A program made the position numbers and the translations under genes. From contig CAYOJD010000013.1 in NCBI GenBank assembly GCA_964404205.1, positions 1 to 39,845 of the forward strand: a stretch of 39,845 bases of DNA. Direction: 5' to 3'. Under the pieces are notes generated by a model, which was given only the letters and a program-made list of their open reading frames with translations, was not told the origin of the DNA and did not search any database. Shown one piece after another: positions 24,990 through 33,870 of this stretch; position 1 is the stretch's first letter, and every line of letters begins with the position of its first letter. This DNA comes from CAZWBR01 sp964404205 (lineage in GTDB: Bacteria; Bacteroidota; Bacteroidia; Bacteroidales; Prolixibacteraceae).

Positions 24990-25038
24990 ACTTACTCAAC
25001 CAAACCTCCAAACAAATAACTAATTTCTAATTACTTAA

Positions 25039-25446
25039 TTACTTTTTCTTTTTTGCTGGAGCTGCTACCTGTCCTGGTTTTGGGCGTTTTGCACCATATT
25101 TCGAACGACGCTGCTTGCGGCCTTCTACACCAGCGGTATCCAATGCTCCGCGGATCAAGTGATAACGTACACCCGGAAGGTCTTTTACACGACCACCACG
25201 AACCAACACGATTGAGTGTTCCTGGAGATTGTGACCTTCGCCCGGTATGTAGGCGTTTACCTCTTTTTGATTGGTTAACCTAACCCTTGCTACTTTACGC
25301 ATAGCCGAGTTCGGCTTTTTGGGCGTAGTAGTGTACACACGCACACAAACGCCACGGCGCTGAGGGCAGGAGTTGAGCGCAGGAGACTTACTTTTGTCTT
25401 CTATTTTCGTTCTCCCCTTACGTACTAATTGTTGAATAGTAGGCAT
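25039..25446 (-). CDS. rpsL: Ribosomal protein S12 (uS12)
   Basis: 30S decoding-centre protein. The 135-residue product shows CPQRRGVCVRVYTTTPKKPNS with the lysine equivalent to K43 (wild-type, predicting streptomycin sensitivity at that site), and RGGRVKDLPGVRYH with the K88 equivalent. It ends in a lysine tail (AAPAKKKK). It is the first gene of the str operon, about 120 bases after the predicted start of transcription. Confidence 0.98.
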   Translation of the reverse strand: MPTIQQLVRKGRTKIEDKSKSPALNSCPQRRGVCVRVYTTTPKKPNSAMRKVARVRLTNQKEVNAYIPGEGHNLQEHSIVLVRGGRVKDLPGVRYHLIRGALDTAGVEGRKQRRSKYGAKRPKPGQVAAPAKKKK

Positions 25447-25572
25447 AAACGTTTTTAAATTTTGAAATTATTATAAATACACACAAAAATGTTCTTTTCT
25501 AACTCGCTCATTTCCGGTAGTGTCTGCCTGCTAATTGTTTATTACAAGGCATAACTTTCCCAAAATGGTCTG

Positions 25573-25607
25573 CAAAAGTACACATTTCTCGAATAAAACC
25601 ACAACAA
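25573..25607 (-). promoter_or_regulatory. Promoter of the str-S10-spc operon
   Basis: Minus strand: TTGTTG (25607-25602), a spacer of about 20 bases, and TACTTTTG (25580-25573), which fits TAnnTTTG exactly. It predicts a leader of about 120 bases before rpsL. Confidence 0.75.
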
Positions 25608-25677
25608 TCTGAAAAAAAATTGATTTACAGCGCAATTCTGTTAACATAGGTGCGTCAACAGTCTAAAACCGTACCGG

Positions 25678-26985
25678 CTACAACGCCACTCGCTCATGAA
25701 AAAGCGCCCTGATGGGATTAAATATTCGCTGGATAAGCCTTAAATCTTCTGTAATAATTTCGGCTGTCCCCTGAATCTCCCGATTAAATTCGAACGAATT
25801 GCCATAGTTGGAAATCAAACCATTCGGCAATTCGAGTTCCACCGCATAAAAATTATCAGTGGGGACCTGCGAAATACGGCTCACGACACCATCCACCATC
25901 CCATATTGCATATATGGATAATTTTCGAACTTCAGGTTTACACGCTGGCCTGGTTTCACTTTGCCGGCTCCGGTAATTTTAAGTTGCACCTTGCCAATAA
26001 GATGGGTTTCGTCGGTTGGGATAACCGTAAACACGGCCTCGCCTTCTGCCACATTTTGATTGGTGCTCCAAAACTTCGAAAAATTGACTTCGCCGGCAAT
26101 TGGCGACTTAAGCAAATATTTAAGTTCCCAAACATCAATTGAACCCAGCAGTTTATTCCACGACTCAGTCAATGCCAGTTGCAATGTCATTTGTTCTTCT
26201 TTCGACTGGTTTTCGGCATCAATAACGGCTTGCTGCGACTCATTCAGTTTCAGTTGCGATTCCGACAGCGTTGTACGCATATTTTCGTATTCGTATTGCC
26301 TTTCGAGCAAATCGCGTTTGGTCCTTTCATACTCTTCGAGCGAAATCACCCCTTTTTTATACAACGACGAGTCGCGTTTAAACTTGTTTCGCATGAGGCC
26401 AAGCTCCTCTTCGAGGACTTTACGCTTGTTGGCCTGGCGGTCGACATAGGTCTTCGAGATTCTGGACTGCTCTTGCAACGACTTAATCTTCTTCGGGAAA
26501 TAATTACGCTCGGCAAAACTGAGATAATCATTGTAGCGTTTCAGAAAATCGGCATAGTTGGTCTGCAACTCGCCCAGCGTATAGTTTTCTTTAAAGATTG
26601 TTTTTTTAGTAGGATCAAAAGTCGACATAAATGGTTTTAACCACTTCAGATGTAGTTTCACATCGCTCAAATCGTTGTAATCGACAGGGTTTTCGAGCAT
26701 TGCCAACAACTGACCTGCTTCAACCTTTTGCTTATCGGTTACATATAAACTGCTGATTTTCCCGTTTACCCTGGCCAAAAGGTTGGCCGGTGGGTTTTCG
26801 GTTGTTACTGTAACTGGCGCACTAATAATATCGGGATACTTAAAAAGCCAGCTGCCAACGAGCAATATCACCAGCACAATGCCAACCAAAATAATCCCGT
26901 TGCGTGTAATCCATCCCGGCACGCGTCCAAGAATCTCCTGAACCTCTTCGCTGCGTATTTCTGTATCTTTAAAATTCTGCGGCAT
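25678..26985 (-). CDS. HlyD-type membrane fusion/adaptor protein
   Basis: Periplasmic adaptor of a type I-like export system, 435 residues. A single transmembrane helix (GIILVGIVLVILLVGSWLF) lies near 30-50 after a short cytoplasmic N-terminus. A biotinyl-lipoyl-like half (ARVNGKISSLYVTDKQKVEAGQLL) follows near 88-112. A long charged coiled coil comes at about 130-265, then the second lipoyl half (LLKSPIAGEVNF) and a beta-barrel region (TGAGKVKPGQRVNLKF). It starts 23 bases after the C39 ABC transporter gene, so the two form an operon and probably one exporter. The outer-membrane partner (TolC-like) is not in view. Confidence 0.93.
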   Translation of the reverse strand: MPQNFKDTEIRSEEVQEILGRVPGWITRNGIILVGIVLVILLVGSWLFKYPDIISAPVTVTTENPPANLLARVNGKISSLYVTDKQKVEAGQLLAMLENPVDYNDLSDVKLHLKWLKPFMSTFDPTKKTIFKENYTLGELQTNYADFLKRYNDYLSFAERNYFPKKIKSLQEQSRISKTYVDRQANKRKVLEEELGLMRNKFKRDSSLYKKGVISLEEYERTKRDLLERQYEYENMRTTLSESQLKLNESQQAVIDAENQSKEEQMTLQLALTESWNKLLGSIDVWELKYLLKSPIAGEVNFSKFWSTNQNVAEGEAVFTVIPTDETHLIGKVQLKITGAGKVKPGQRVNLKFENYPYMQYGMVDGVVSRISQVPTDNFYAVELELPNGLISNYGNSFEFNREIQGTAEIITEDLRLIQRIFNPIRALFHERVAL

Positions 26986-27008
26986 GGTTACAATATATTT
27001 ATAATGGA

Positions 27009-29198
27009 CTAAGCACCCAGTTCGAGCTGGTTCTTCACCAGATGATAATAAGCTCCTTTTAGCGCAATCAATTCGGCATGATCTCCCCGTTCGACAATTT
27101 CACCCTTGTCGAGCACCACAATCTGATCGGCATTTTTTACCGTGCTCAGGCGGTGGGCCACCACTACAACTGTCCGCCCCCGATAGAAGTTATCCATATT
27201 CTCCATAATCACCTTTTCATTGTTTGCATCTAAAGCATTGGTTGCTTCATCGAAAAAGAGATATTCCGGATTTTTGTAAATCGCCCGGGCTATCAATAAC
27301 CGTTGCTTCTGTCCCTGACTTAGGCCAACACCTTCTTGCCCGATTTTGGTATTGTAGCCCAGAGGCAACATTTCGATATACTCGCGAATATTGGCCAGAT
27401 TGACTGCATTGAGCAAGCGCTGCCTATCGACCTGATCAAATCCGACCGTGATATTATTGACAATCGTATCCGAGAAAATAAAACCATCTTGCATCACCAC
27501 TCCACACTTTTCACGCCACATGCGTGTCGAAAAATTATGCAACTGAATCTCACCGATTGAAACCGACCCTGAAGCCGGTTGATAAAATCCAAGCATCAGC
27601 TTGATAAGCGTTGTTTTACCACTGCCGCTCATCCCAACAATCGCCGTAGTTTTATTGGCCGGCAGATGTAGATTGATATTTTTAAGAATCATCGGTGAAC
27701 GCGGCCCTTCGTACTGGAAATTGAGATCGCGGATGACAATATCCTTATTTTCAGGAAACACGGTAATTTTATGATCATCCGGTTCCTCTTCGTTGCTGTG
27801 CAGGTGAATCTCGTTGAGCCTTTCGAGCGATATTTTGGCATCCTGGGCTGTCTGAATAAAATTCATTAACCCTTCAATCGGACTGTTCATCTGGCCAATA
27901 ATATACGAAACCGCCATCATGGCTCCAAGTGTCATCTGACCATCGATAACCAGTTTGGCCGCCAAAAAACTGATGAAAATATTTTTTAACTGGTTGATAA
28001 ACCCGGAACCAATTGTTTGGGTCTGTGTAAGCGACAACCGCTTGATGTTCACATTAAACAGCCGCGACTGAATGCGTTCCCACTCCCACCTTTTCTGTTT
28101 TTCGCAGTTGTTCAACTTTATCTCCTGCATCCCGGTAATCAGCTCAATCAACTTGGCCTGATTTTCGGACAACTGCGTAAAACGTCTAAAATCAAGCTCG
28201 CGCCTTCTTTTCAGAAAAAGAAGAATCCAAATCACATACAAAATGCTGCCCAACAAAAAGATAAGCAAAATTTTCCAACTATAAACTGCCAGTACAATCG
28301 AAAAAATAACCAGGTTCACCATGGCAAAAAGCACGTTTAGCGTCTGGTTGGTAAGGAAGTTCTCAATACGGGTGTGGTCGCCAATCCGCTGAAGCATATC
28401 GCCCACCATTTTGGTATCGAAAAAACCGATGGGTAACTTCATCAACTTAATCAGAAAATCTGAAATCAGCGAAATGTTAAGCCGGGTGGTCAGATGAAGT
28501 AATATCCAGTTACGTATAAACTCGACCGACGTATGCGAAACAAACAGCACCAGTTGTGCAATTAATATCAGCGTAACAAAACCAATGTCGCGGGTATTGA
28601 TTCCCACATCGACCATCGATTGGGTAAGAAACGGAAATATCAGCTGAAACAAGCTGCCGAGCAGTAAACCCAGAAAAAGTTGCCATAAAAACCGTTTCTG
28701 GTTTCTGAAATAGGAAAACAGATAGCCAAATGTCGATTTGTCAGTTTTCTCATCTTTTTGGGCGTAAAAATCGGGAGTTGGCTCCAGCAACAAACAAAGT
28801 CCTTTGGCTTGTGCCGCATCACTATGGCCACACCATCCTTTCAAAAATTCGGCTTCGTTATATTTTATCTGGCCGTAAGCCGGATCGGCTACATATACTT
28901 TCCCTTTCTTGATGGCATATACTACCACGAAATGTTCTTCGCGCCAGTGTACAATGCAAGGCAGCGGCACCTGGGCCGAAAGCTGCGCAAAACTGACCCT
29001 GGCCCCCACCGAACGCATCCCAATCGATTCGGCAGCATCCGAAATCCCCAACAACGAAACCCCCTCGCGGGTCAGGAAACTCCTTTCGCGCAAGGTTTGA
29101 AGCGAAAAATTTTTACCATGAAATTTGGCAATCATCCTCAGGCAGGAGGGGCCGCAATCCATAGCATCCAACTGTTTAAAAAAAGGGAAGTTCCGCAT
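27009..29198 (-). CDS. Peptidase C39-domain ABC exporter
   Basis: Bifunctional bacteriocin-type exporter, 729 residues, that would cut double-glycine leader peptides and export the cargo. Order of domains: C39 cysteine protease (1-130) with catalytic C15 in MDCGPSCL, H89 in EEHFVVVY and D105 in VADPAYG, so the protease looks intact; then six hydrophobic segments (about 165-450); then the ATPase with Walker A GMSGSGKTT, signature LSQGQKQRLL, Walker B EYLFFDEATNALD and the H-loop AHRLST. It is followed by its HlyD adaptor. No GG-leader precursor gene was found next to it, so the cargo is unknown. Confidence 0.95.
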   Translation of the reverse strand: MRNFPFFKQLDAMDCGPSCLRMIAKFHGKNFSLQTLRERSFLTREGVSLLGISDAAESIGMRSVGARVSFAQLSAQVPLPCIVHWREEHFVVVYAIKKGKVYVADPAYGQIKYNEAEFLKGWCGHSDAAQAKGLCLLLEPTPDFYAQKDEKTDKSTFGYLFSYFRNQKRFLWQLFLGLLLGSLFQLIFPFLTQSMVDVGINTRDIGFVTLILIAQLVLFVSHTSVEFIRNWILLHLTTRLNISLISDFLIKLMKLPIGFFDTKMVGDMLQRIGDHTRIENFLTNQTLNVLFAMVNLVIFSIVLAVYSWKILLIFLLGSILYVIWILLFLKRRRELDFRRFTQLSENQAKLIELITGMQEIKLNNCEKQKRWEWERIQSRLFNVNIKRLSLTQTQTIGSGFINQLKNIFISFLAAKLVIDGQMTLGAMMAVSYIIGQMNSPIEGLMNFIQTAQDAKISLERLNEIHLHSNEEEPDDHKITVFPENKDIVIRDLNFQYEGPRSPMILKNINLHLPANKTTAIVGMSGSGKTTLIKLMLGFYQPASGSVSIGEIQLHNFSTRMWREKCGVVMQDGFIFSDTIVNNITVGFDQVDRQRLLNAVNLANIREYIEMLPLGYNTKIGQEGVGLSQGQKQRLLIARAIYKNPEYLFFDEATNALDANNEKVIMENMDNFYRGRTVVVVAHRLSTVKNADQIVVLDKGEIVERGDHAELIALKGAYYHLVKNQLELGA

Positions 29199-29232
29199 TC
29201 GGTTGCTTGATGTTCAACTTTGGTTGTTTTGA

Positions 29233-29261
29233 CAAATTTAACAGTATCCTGAAAAAAACAA
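29233..29261 (-). promoter_or_regulatory. Promoter of the C39 ABC-HlyD operon
   Basis: Minus strand: TTG (29261-29259), an 18-base spacer and TAAATTTG (29240-29233), matching TAnnTTTG. It predicts a leader of only about 30 bases. Confidence 0.7.
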
Positions 29262-29451
29262 TGCGTTCGCCTGAATAATCACTTTTTTTTCATCCAACAA
29301 ACCAAAATCATATTTAAGAACATGTTTCGGCCCGGCAACAGCAGCCAAATACGCTCAATTCGCGTTGCTGAAACCCAATCAATCAAACAAATAGAGATGC
29401 CGAACCAATAATGTCAAAAAAAAGCCCTTTGAAACATAAATTGTCACCAAG

Positions 29452-29481
29452 TTGTAACTGATTAAATAATTTTTATTTTTG
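29452..29481 (+). promoter_or_regulatory. Promoter of the EF-G paralogue
   Basis: TTG (29452-29454), a 19-base spacer and TATTTTTG (29474-29481), a full match to TAnnTTTG. Transcription would start near 29487, giving a leader of about 160 bases. Confidence 0.75.
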
Positions 29482-29489
29482 AAGAATTG

Positions 29490-29510
29490 GTACTTCCAAA
29501 ACCGAAGTAC
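29490..29510 (+). other. Hairpin 1 in the EF-G paralogue leader
   Basis: A perfect 7-bp stem gtacttc / gaagtac with loop caaaacc. It lies right at the predicted 5' end of the transcript and could protect the RNA or regulate it. No T tract follows. Confidence 0.5.
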
Positions 29511-29562
29511 AACCAAACTAAATTCGTTCTCTGTTACAATTTCAAGTGAAAAAAAGCCCCCT

Positions 29563-29585
29563 TGCACGACTGTTCCGCAGGTGCA
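29563..29585 (+). other. Hairpin 2 in the EF-G paralogue leader
   Basis: Stem tgcac / gtgca stacked on ctg / cag with a 2-base bulge and loop ttccg, 8 bp in total, ending about 60 bases before the ATG. The role is unknown. Confidence 0.5.
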
Positions 29586-29645
29586 GTTATGCATTGAGAC
29601 AGAAATAAACCAATAAACACCAGTATTTTAACTAAATTTTTTCGC

Positions 29646-31802
29646 ATGAAAGTATATCAAACTAATGAAATCCGGAATATTACCGTGATTGGTAATTCCG
29701 GCGCTGGAAAAACCACCCTTGTGGAAGCCATGCTCTATGAGGGTGGTGTCATCAGCCGTAGAGGTGATGTCAAAAGCAAAAACACTGCATCCGACTACAA
29801 CCTCGTCGAACAGGAGTATGGAAACTCTATCCACCCAACTGTTCTTTACACCGAATTCGAAGGGTGTAAGCTCAATATTATCGACACTCCCGGGATGGAC
29901 GATTTCGTGGGAGGTGTAATACCGGCGCTAAGTGTGGCAGCAACCGGATTACTCGTTTTTAATGCCGTCAACGGTGTGGAAGTTGGCACCGAAATTGCCA
30001 ACCGCAATGCCGAAAAATTCAATAAACCGTTGATTTTTGTTATCAACCATCTCGATCACGAAACCAGTAATTGGGATAACACCATCGACATGGCCAAAAC
30101 CACCTTCGGGAATAAGCTGGCCATCATTCAATACCCGGTTAATCCGGGCGTCGGATACAATGCCGTAATTGATGTGCTGAAAATGAAAATGCTGAAATGG
30201 GCACCCACCGGCGGAAAACCTGAAATATTAGACATTCCGGCCAGCGAAGCCGACAAAGCCGAAGAGTACCACAACAACCTGGTTGAAATGGCTGCCGAGA
30301 ACGACGAACAGCTGATGGAACTCTTTTTCGAACAAGGCTCGCTGAACGAAGACGAAATGAAAAAAGGGATTAAGCTTGGAATGCTTGCCCGCGGGCTCTA
30401 TCCTGTTTTCTGTACCTGTGCCGCCCACGATATGGGTATTCGCCGCCTGATGGAGTTTATCTGCAACGTGGCTCCAAACCCCGGAGAACTAGCCCCTGTT
30501 GAAACTATCGACGGGAAAAAAATCAAAATGGATGTCAACGGCCCCACTTCTATCTTTGTTTTCAAAACAGCCCTCGAACAGCATGTTGGCGAAGTAACCT
30601 ATTTCAAAGTCATATCAGGCACCTTGAAAGAAGGTATGGATTTAATCAACACCGCCAAAAACTCGAAAGAACGTATTTCACAAATCTTTGCCGTAGCCGG
30701 TAAGAACCGTACCAAAGTTCCCGAAATGCAAGCCGGTGACATTGGTGCCACAGTGAAGCTGAAAGAGGTGAAACACAACCATACACTTTGCGACAAAGAT
30801 GCCGAAATCACCTTCCCGCCGCTGAAATATCCCAACCCACGCTATTCCACTGCCGTAAAAGCGGTAAACGAGAGCGACGAAGAAAAGATGGGTGAATATT
30901 TGCAACGATTGGCCGAAGAGGATCCAAGCTACAAAATCGAATACTCGAAAGAGCTGAAACAAATTCTGATTCACGGGCAGGGTGAATACCACCTCAACAC
31001 CTTGAAATGGTATTTCGACAATGTTTTCAAAATCGAAATTCAGTTCCTCGCCCCTAAAATCCCCTACCGCGAAACCATCACCAAAGTGGCACAGGCCGAT
31101 TACCGCCATAAGAAACAGAGTGGTGGCGCAGGTCAATTTGGCGAAGTACACATGGTGATTGAGCCATTCGAAGAAGGAATGCCCAACCCCGACATGTATA
31201 AAATCGATGGTAAAGAGATGAAGGTAAGCCTTCGTGGTACCGATTCGTACGATTTACCATGGGGCGGCAAACTGGTCTTCTGCAACTGCATCGTCGGCGG
31301 TTCTATCGATGCCCGATTCCATCCGGCCATCCTGAAAGGGATTATGGAAAAAATGGAAGAAGGGCCACTCACCGGTTCGTATGCCCGTGATATCCGCGTT
31401 TGTATTTACGACGGTAAAATGCACCCTGTCGATTCAAACGAAATTTCATTCCGTCTGGCTGGCCGTAATGCCTTTAGTCAGGCTTTCAAAAAAGCCGGCG
31501 CTAAGATTCTTGAACCTATCTACGATGTTGAAGTACTCGTTCCGGCCGACCGTCTGGGCGATGTCATGAGCGACCTGCAAGGACGCCGGGCCATCATCAT
31601 GGGGATGAATTCTGAAAAAGGATTCGAAAAACTCACGGCAAAAGTGCCGCTCAAAGAGATGAACAAATACTCAACAACTTTGAGTTCTATCTCTCAGGGC
31701 CGTGCCATGTTCTCGATGAAATTCTCGAACTACGAAAAAGTACCTGCAGAGGTACAGGACGAACTGCTGAAAGCTTACGAAGCTACGCAGACCGAAGATT
31801 AA
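29646..31802 (+). CDS. EF-G paralogue with altered GTPase motifs (EF-G2-like)
   Basis: A full-length EF-G-fold protein of 718 residues with all domains, including C-terminal GRAMFSMKFSNYEKVP. The GTPase motifs depart from canonical EF-G: the P-loop is GNSGAGKTT (16-24), the switch I RGITI block is replaced by YGNSIHP, switch II reads DTPGMDDF (80-87) with methionine where the catalytic histidine should be, and the base-specificity motif is NHLD (134-137) in place of NKMD. This pattern resembles the EF-G2 described in Bacteroides thetaiotaomicron, reported to support translation without GTP hydrolysis during nutrient limitation. Function by analogy is therefore starvation translation. It has its own promoter, leader and strong terminator. 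Confidence 0.9.
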   Translation: MKVYQTNEIRNITVIGNSGAGKTTLVEAMLYEGGVISRRGDVKSKNTASDYNLVEQEYGNSIHPTVLYTEFEGCKLNIIDTPGMDDFVGGVIPALSVAATGLLVFNAVNGVEVGTEIANRNAEKFNKPLIFVINHLDHETSNWDNTIDMAKTTFGNKLAIIQYPVNPGVGYNAVIDVLKMKMLKWAPTGGKPEILDIPASEADKAEEYHNNLVEMAAENDEQLMELFFEQGSLNEDEMKKGIKLGMLARGLYPVFCTCAAHDMGIRRLMEFICNVAPNPGELAPVETIDGKKIKMDVNGPTSIFVFKTALEQHVGEVTYFKVISGTLKEGMDLINTAKNSKERISQIFAVAGKNRTKVPEMQAGDIGATVKLKEVKHNHTLCDKDAEITFPPLKYPNPRYSTAVKAVNESDEEKMGEYLQRLAEEDPSYKIEYSKELKQILIHGQGEYHLNTLKWYFDNVFKIEIQFLAPKIPYRETITKVAQADYRHKKQSGGAGQFGEVHMVIEPFEEGMPNPDMYKIDGKEMKVSLRGTDSYDLPWGGKLVFCNCIVGGSIDARFHPAILKGIMEKMEEGPLTGSYARDIRVCIYDGKMHPVDSNEISFRLAGRNAFSQAFKKAGAKILEPIYDVEVLVPADRLGDVMSDLQGRRAIIMGMNSEKGFEKLTAKVPLKEMNKYSTTLSSISQGRAMFSMKFSNYEKVPAEVQDELLKAYEATQTED

Positions 31803-31827
31803 ACCATTCTGTAATTCTTTCATTGAT

Positions 31828-31867
31828 AAACTGTCATACCGAATCGAAGCGGTATGGCAGTTTTTTT
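31828..31867 (+). terminator. Terminator of the EF-G paralogue
   Basis: A 14-bp stem aaactgtcataccg / cggtatggcagttt with one G-U and an 8-base loop, running into seven Ts, 25 bases past the stop codon. Confidence 0.92.
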
Positions 31868-31920
31868 ATCGATTTGGGGCAAACATATCGAAGCACTTTA
31901 TCATTATGCTTAACTTTTCT

Positions 31921-31928
31921 TACCTTTG
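31921..31928 (+). promoter_or_regulatory. -7 box before the MBL/beta-CASP gene
   Basis: TACCTTTG matches TAnnTTTG and lies 24 bases before the ATG. No clear TTG is found at the expected -33 spacing. Confidence 0.5.
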
Positions 31929-31952
31929 AAAATCAACATTAAATCCGGAACC

Positions 31953-33356
31953 ATGAAAATAAAATTTATTGGAGCTGCCCGCGAAGTTACCGGCAGCAAA
32001 CACCTGATAACCACCCAAAGCGGGAAAAAAATCCTTCTCGATTGCGGAATGTTTCAAGGGAAGGGGCTCGAAACCGACTCGATGAACCGAAATCTGGGCT
32101 TCGAACCCTCCGAAGTGGACCATATCATTCTTACCCACGCCCATATCGATCACTCCGGACTGATTCCGTACCTCTATAAACTGGGCTTTCGCGGTTCGGT
32201 AATCTGTACCAATGCCACGCGCGACCTCTGCTCGATTATGCTGGCCGACAGCGGCCATATCCAGGAAGGCGATATCAAATGGTTCAACAAAAAACGGCTG
32301 AAACAAGGACTCGAAGAGGTTGAAGCAATTTACACCCGCGAGGATGCCCAAAAATGTATGGAACTCTTTATTGGCGTGGCTTATAACCGAAAATTCTATA
32401 TTGACAACCATACGAAAGTGCGTTTTACCAATACCGGCCATCTGCTTGGTGCCGGAACCGCATTGCTCGAAATCACCGAAAATGACAAAACAACTAAAAT
32501 AGCCTATACCGGCGACATTGGCCGTCCATCGAGCCGCATCCTCAGGGCTCCCGCCCCTTTTGCCCAGTGCGACTATCTGATTACTGAAGCGACTTATGGC
32601 AACCGGTTACACACTCAAATGCAGATTGCCGAGAATGAACTCCTGCGGGTTGTCAACGAAGCCTGTGTAGTCCGAAAGGGGAAACTGATAATCCCCTCTT
32701 TTGCCATTGGCCGTACACAGGAAATTGTCTATGCCCTCAACAACTTCTACAACGCAGGCCTGCTGCCTAAAATTCAAATCTATGTCGACAGTCCGCTGGC
32801 AGTCAACGCAACAGAGATTTTCAGAATGAACAGCGACTGCTTTAACGACGATGTGAAGGAGGTAATGGTAACCGATCCCGACCCGTTCGGTTTCAATTCG
32901 CTCCACTACATCACTTCGACCAACGATTCGAAAAAACTGAACAGTTTCAAAAAACCCTGCGTCATTATTTCGGCCTCAGGGATGATGGAAGCCGGACGGA
33001 TTAAGCACCATCTGGCCAACAATATCGACAATCCCAAAAATACGATACTGGTCGTAGGTTACTGCGCCCCCCGAACATTGGGAGCCCGCCTGCTGAATGG
33101 CGAGAAATCAGTCTCAATTTTCGGCATCAATCATCAGGTCAATGCCACTATCGAACGTATCGAAGCCTTCAGTGGTCACGGCGACTACAGTGAGATGCTC
33201 AAATTTCTCGAATGTCAGGAAAAATCGCAGGTGAAGAAGGTATTTCTGGTCCATGGCGATTACGAGGCCCAAAGTTTCTATCGCGACAAAATGGTTGAAG
33301 CCGGATTTGGCAAAGTCGAAATCCCTGAAGCAGGGAATGAGTTTGAACTGGAATAA
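31953..33356 (+). CDS. MBL-fold / beta-CASP RNA-processing exonuclease-like protein
   Basis: Metallo-beta-lactamase nuclease of the beta-CASP group (CPSF73/YSH1-like), 467 residues. The zinc motif HAHIDH is at 62-67, followed by GHLLGAGTALLE, YTGDIG, TEATYGNR, the beta-CASP segment SFAIGRTQEIVYALN, ISASGMMEAGR, and the C-terminal FSGHGDY and LVHGDYE motifs. All metal-ligand motifs look intact, so it should be an active hydrolase, most likely on RNA. A TTG start at 31926 is possible, but the ATG gives the family-typical opening MKIKFIGAAREVTGS. The DinB-like gene follows 12 bases later and is probably co-transcribed. Confidence 0.92.
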   Translation: MKIKFIGAAREVTGSKHLITTQSGKKILLDCGMFQGKGLETDSMNRNLGFEPSEVDHIILTHAHIDHSGLIPYLYKLGFRGSVICTNATRDLCSIMLADSGHIQEGDIKWFNKKRLKQGLEEVEAIYTREDAQKCMELFIGVAYNRKFYIDNHTKVRFTNTGHLLGAGTALLEITENDKTTKIAYTGDIGRPSSRILRAPAPFAQCDYLITEATYGNRLHTQMQIAENELLRVVNEACVVRKGKLIIPSFAIGRTQEIVYALNNFYNAGLLPKIQIYVDSPLAVNATEIFRMNSDCFNDDVKEVMVTDPDPFGFNSLHYITSTNDSKKLNSFKKPCVIISASGMMEAGRIKHHLANNIDNPKNTILVVGYCAPRTLGARLLNGEKSVSIFGINHQVNATIERIEAFSGHGDYSEMLKFLECQEKSQVKKVFLVHGDYEAQSFYRDKMVEAGFGKVEIPEAGNEFELE

Positions 33357-33368
33357 TCCCGTTTGAAA

Positions 33369-33845
33369 ATGAATCAACGTTTTATACCCATCGTCGATAA
33401 ATTAGGGCAATTGCTAAGCATTTGGGAACCCAAACTGGCATCGCTTGACGAATCGGTTATCAGCGAAAAGCTGAACCGGCAGCATCGTTCAGTCAGGCAA
33501 ATCGTAGGGCATATGGTCGATTCCGCATCGAACAATACCCATCGGTTGATCCATCTGCAATACCAGCAATCGCCAGTTCAGTTTCCCAATTATGCCACCC
33601 AGGGAAACAACGACCGCTGGATTGCCATTCAGGATTATCAGCATGAAGAGTGGCATAACCTGGTGCAACTATGGAAATATGCAAACCTTCATTTCATTCA
33701 TATCGTGGAGAATGTAAACCCGGCAATGCACAAACAAGAGTGGATAGCTTCGCCCTCGGTCCATGTTACGCTCGAAGAGATGGTTCTTGACTATCTTCCT
33801 CATTTTAAACTTCATTTAGGTGAAATTGAAGTGTTAATCAATTAA
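33369..33845 (+). CDS. DinB-like putative metal-dependent protein
   Basis: A 158-residue helical protein of the DinB/YfiT-like superfamily, whose members form four-helix bundles and often bind a metal through three histidines. The candidates are H48 in RQIVGHMVDSASN and H145 and H149 in LPHFKLHLGEIEVL, in the expected places at helices 2 and 4. Some family members are thiol transferases; the substrate here is unknown. ATG 33369 is used rather than a TTG two codons upstream. It follows the MBL gene closely and ends at a terminator. Confidence 0.75.
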   Translation: MNQRFIPIVDKLGQLLSIWEPKLASLDESVISEKLNRQHRSVRQIVGHMVDSASNNTHRLIHLQYQQSPVQFPNYATQGNNDRWIAIQDYQHEEWHNLVQLWKYANLHFIHIVENVNPAMHKQEWIASPSVHVTLEEMVLDYLPHFKLHLGEIEVLIN

Positions 33846-33870
33846 CCGGAAATCCAAATCGTTTTAAAAC

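Larger units (their letters stand above)
29199..29645. other. Divergent intergenic region between exporter and EF-G paralogue
   Basis: About 450 bases without a credible gene. It holds the two outward-facing promoters and the hairpin-bearing leader of the EF-G paralogue, listed separately. The middle (about 29262-29450) is AT-rich and shows only short ORFs that resemble nothing recognisable. A small exported-peptide gene was looked for here and not found. Confidence 0.6.

Noticed and set aside
29379..29594. A 71-codon minus-strand ORF upstream of the C39 exporter with a GG near its start, considered as a precursor peptide.
   Set aside because: The GG is only about a dozen residues from the start, there is no acidic-hydrophobic leader before it, and the ORF overlaps the oppositely directed promoter and hairpins of the EF-G paralogue.
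31926..31952. TTG start extending the MBL/beta-CASP protein by nine residues.
   Set aside because: It overlaps the -7 box TACCTTTG; the ATG at 31953 gives the normal family start.
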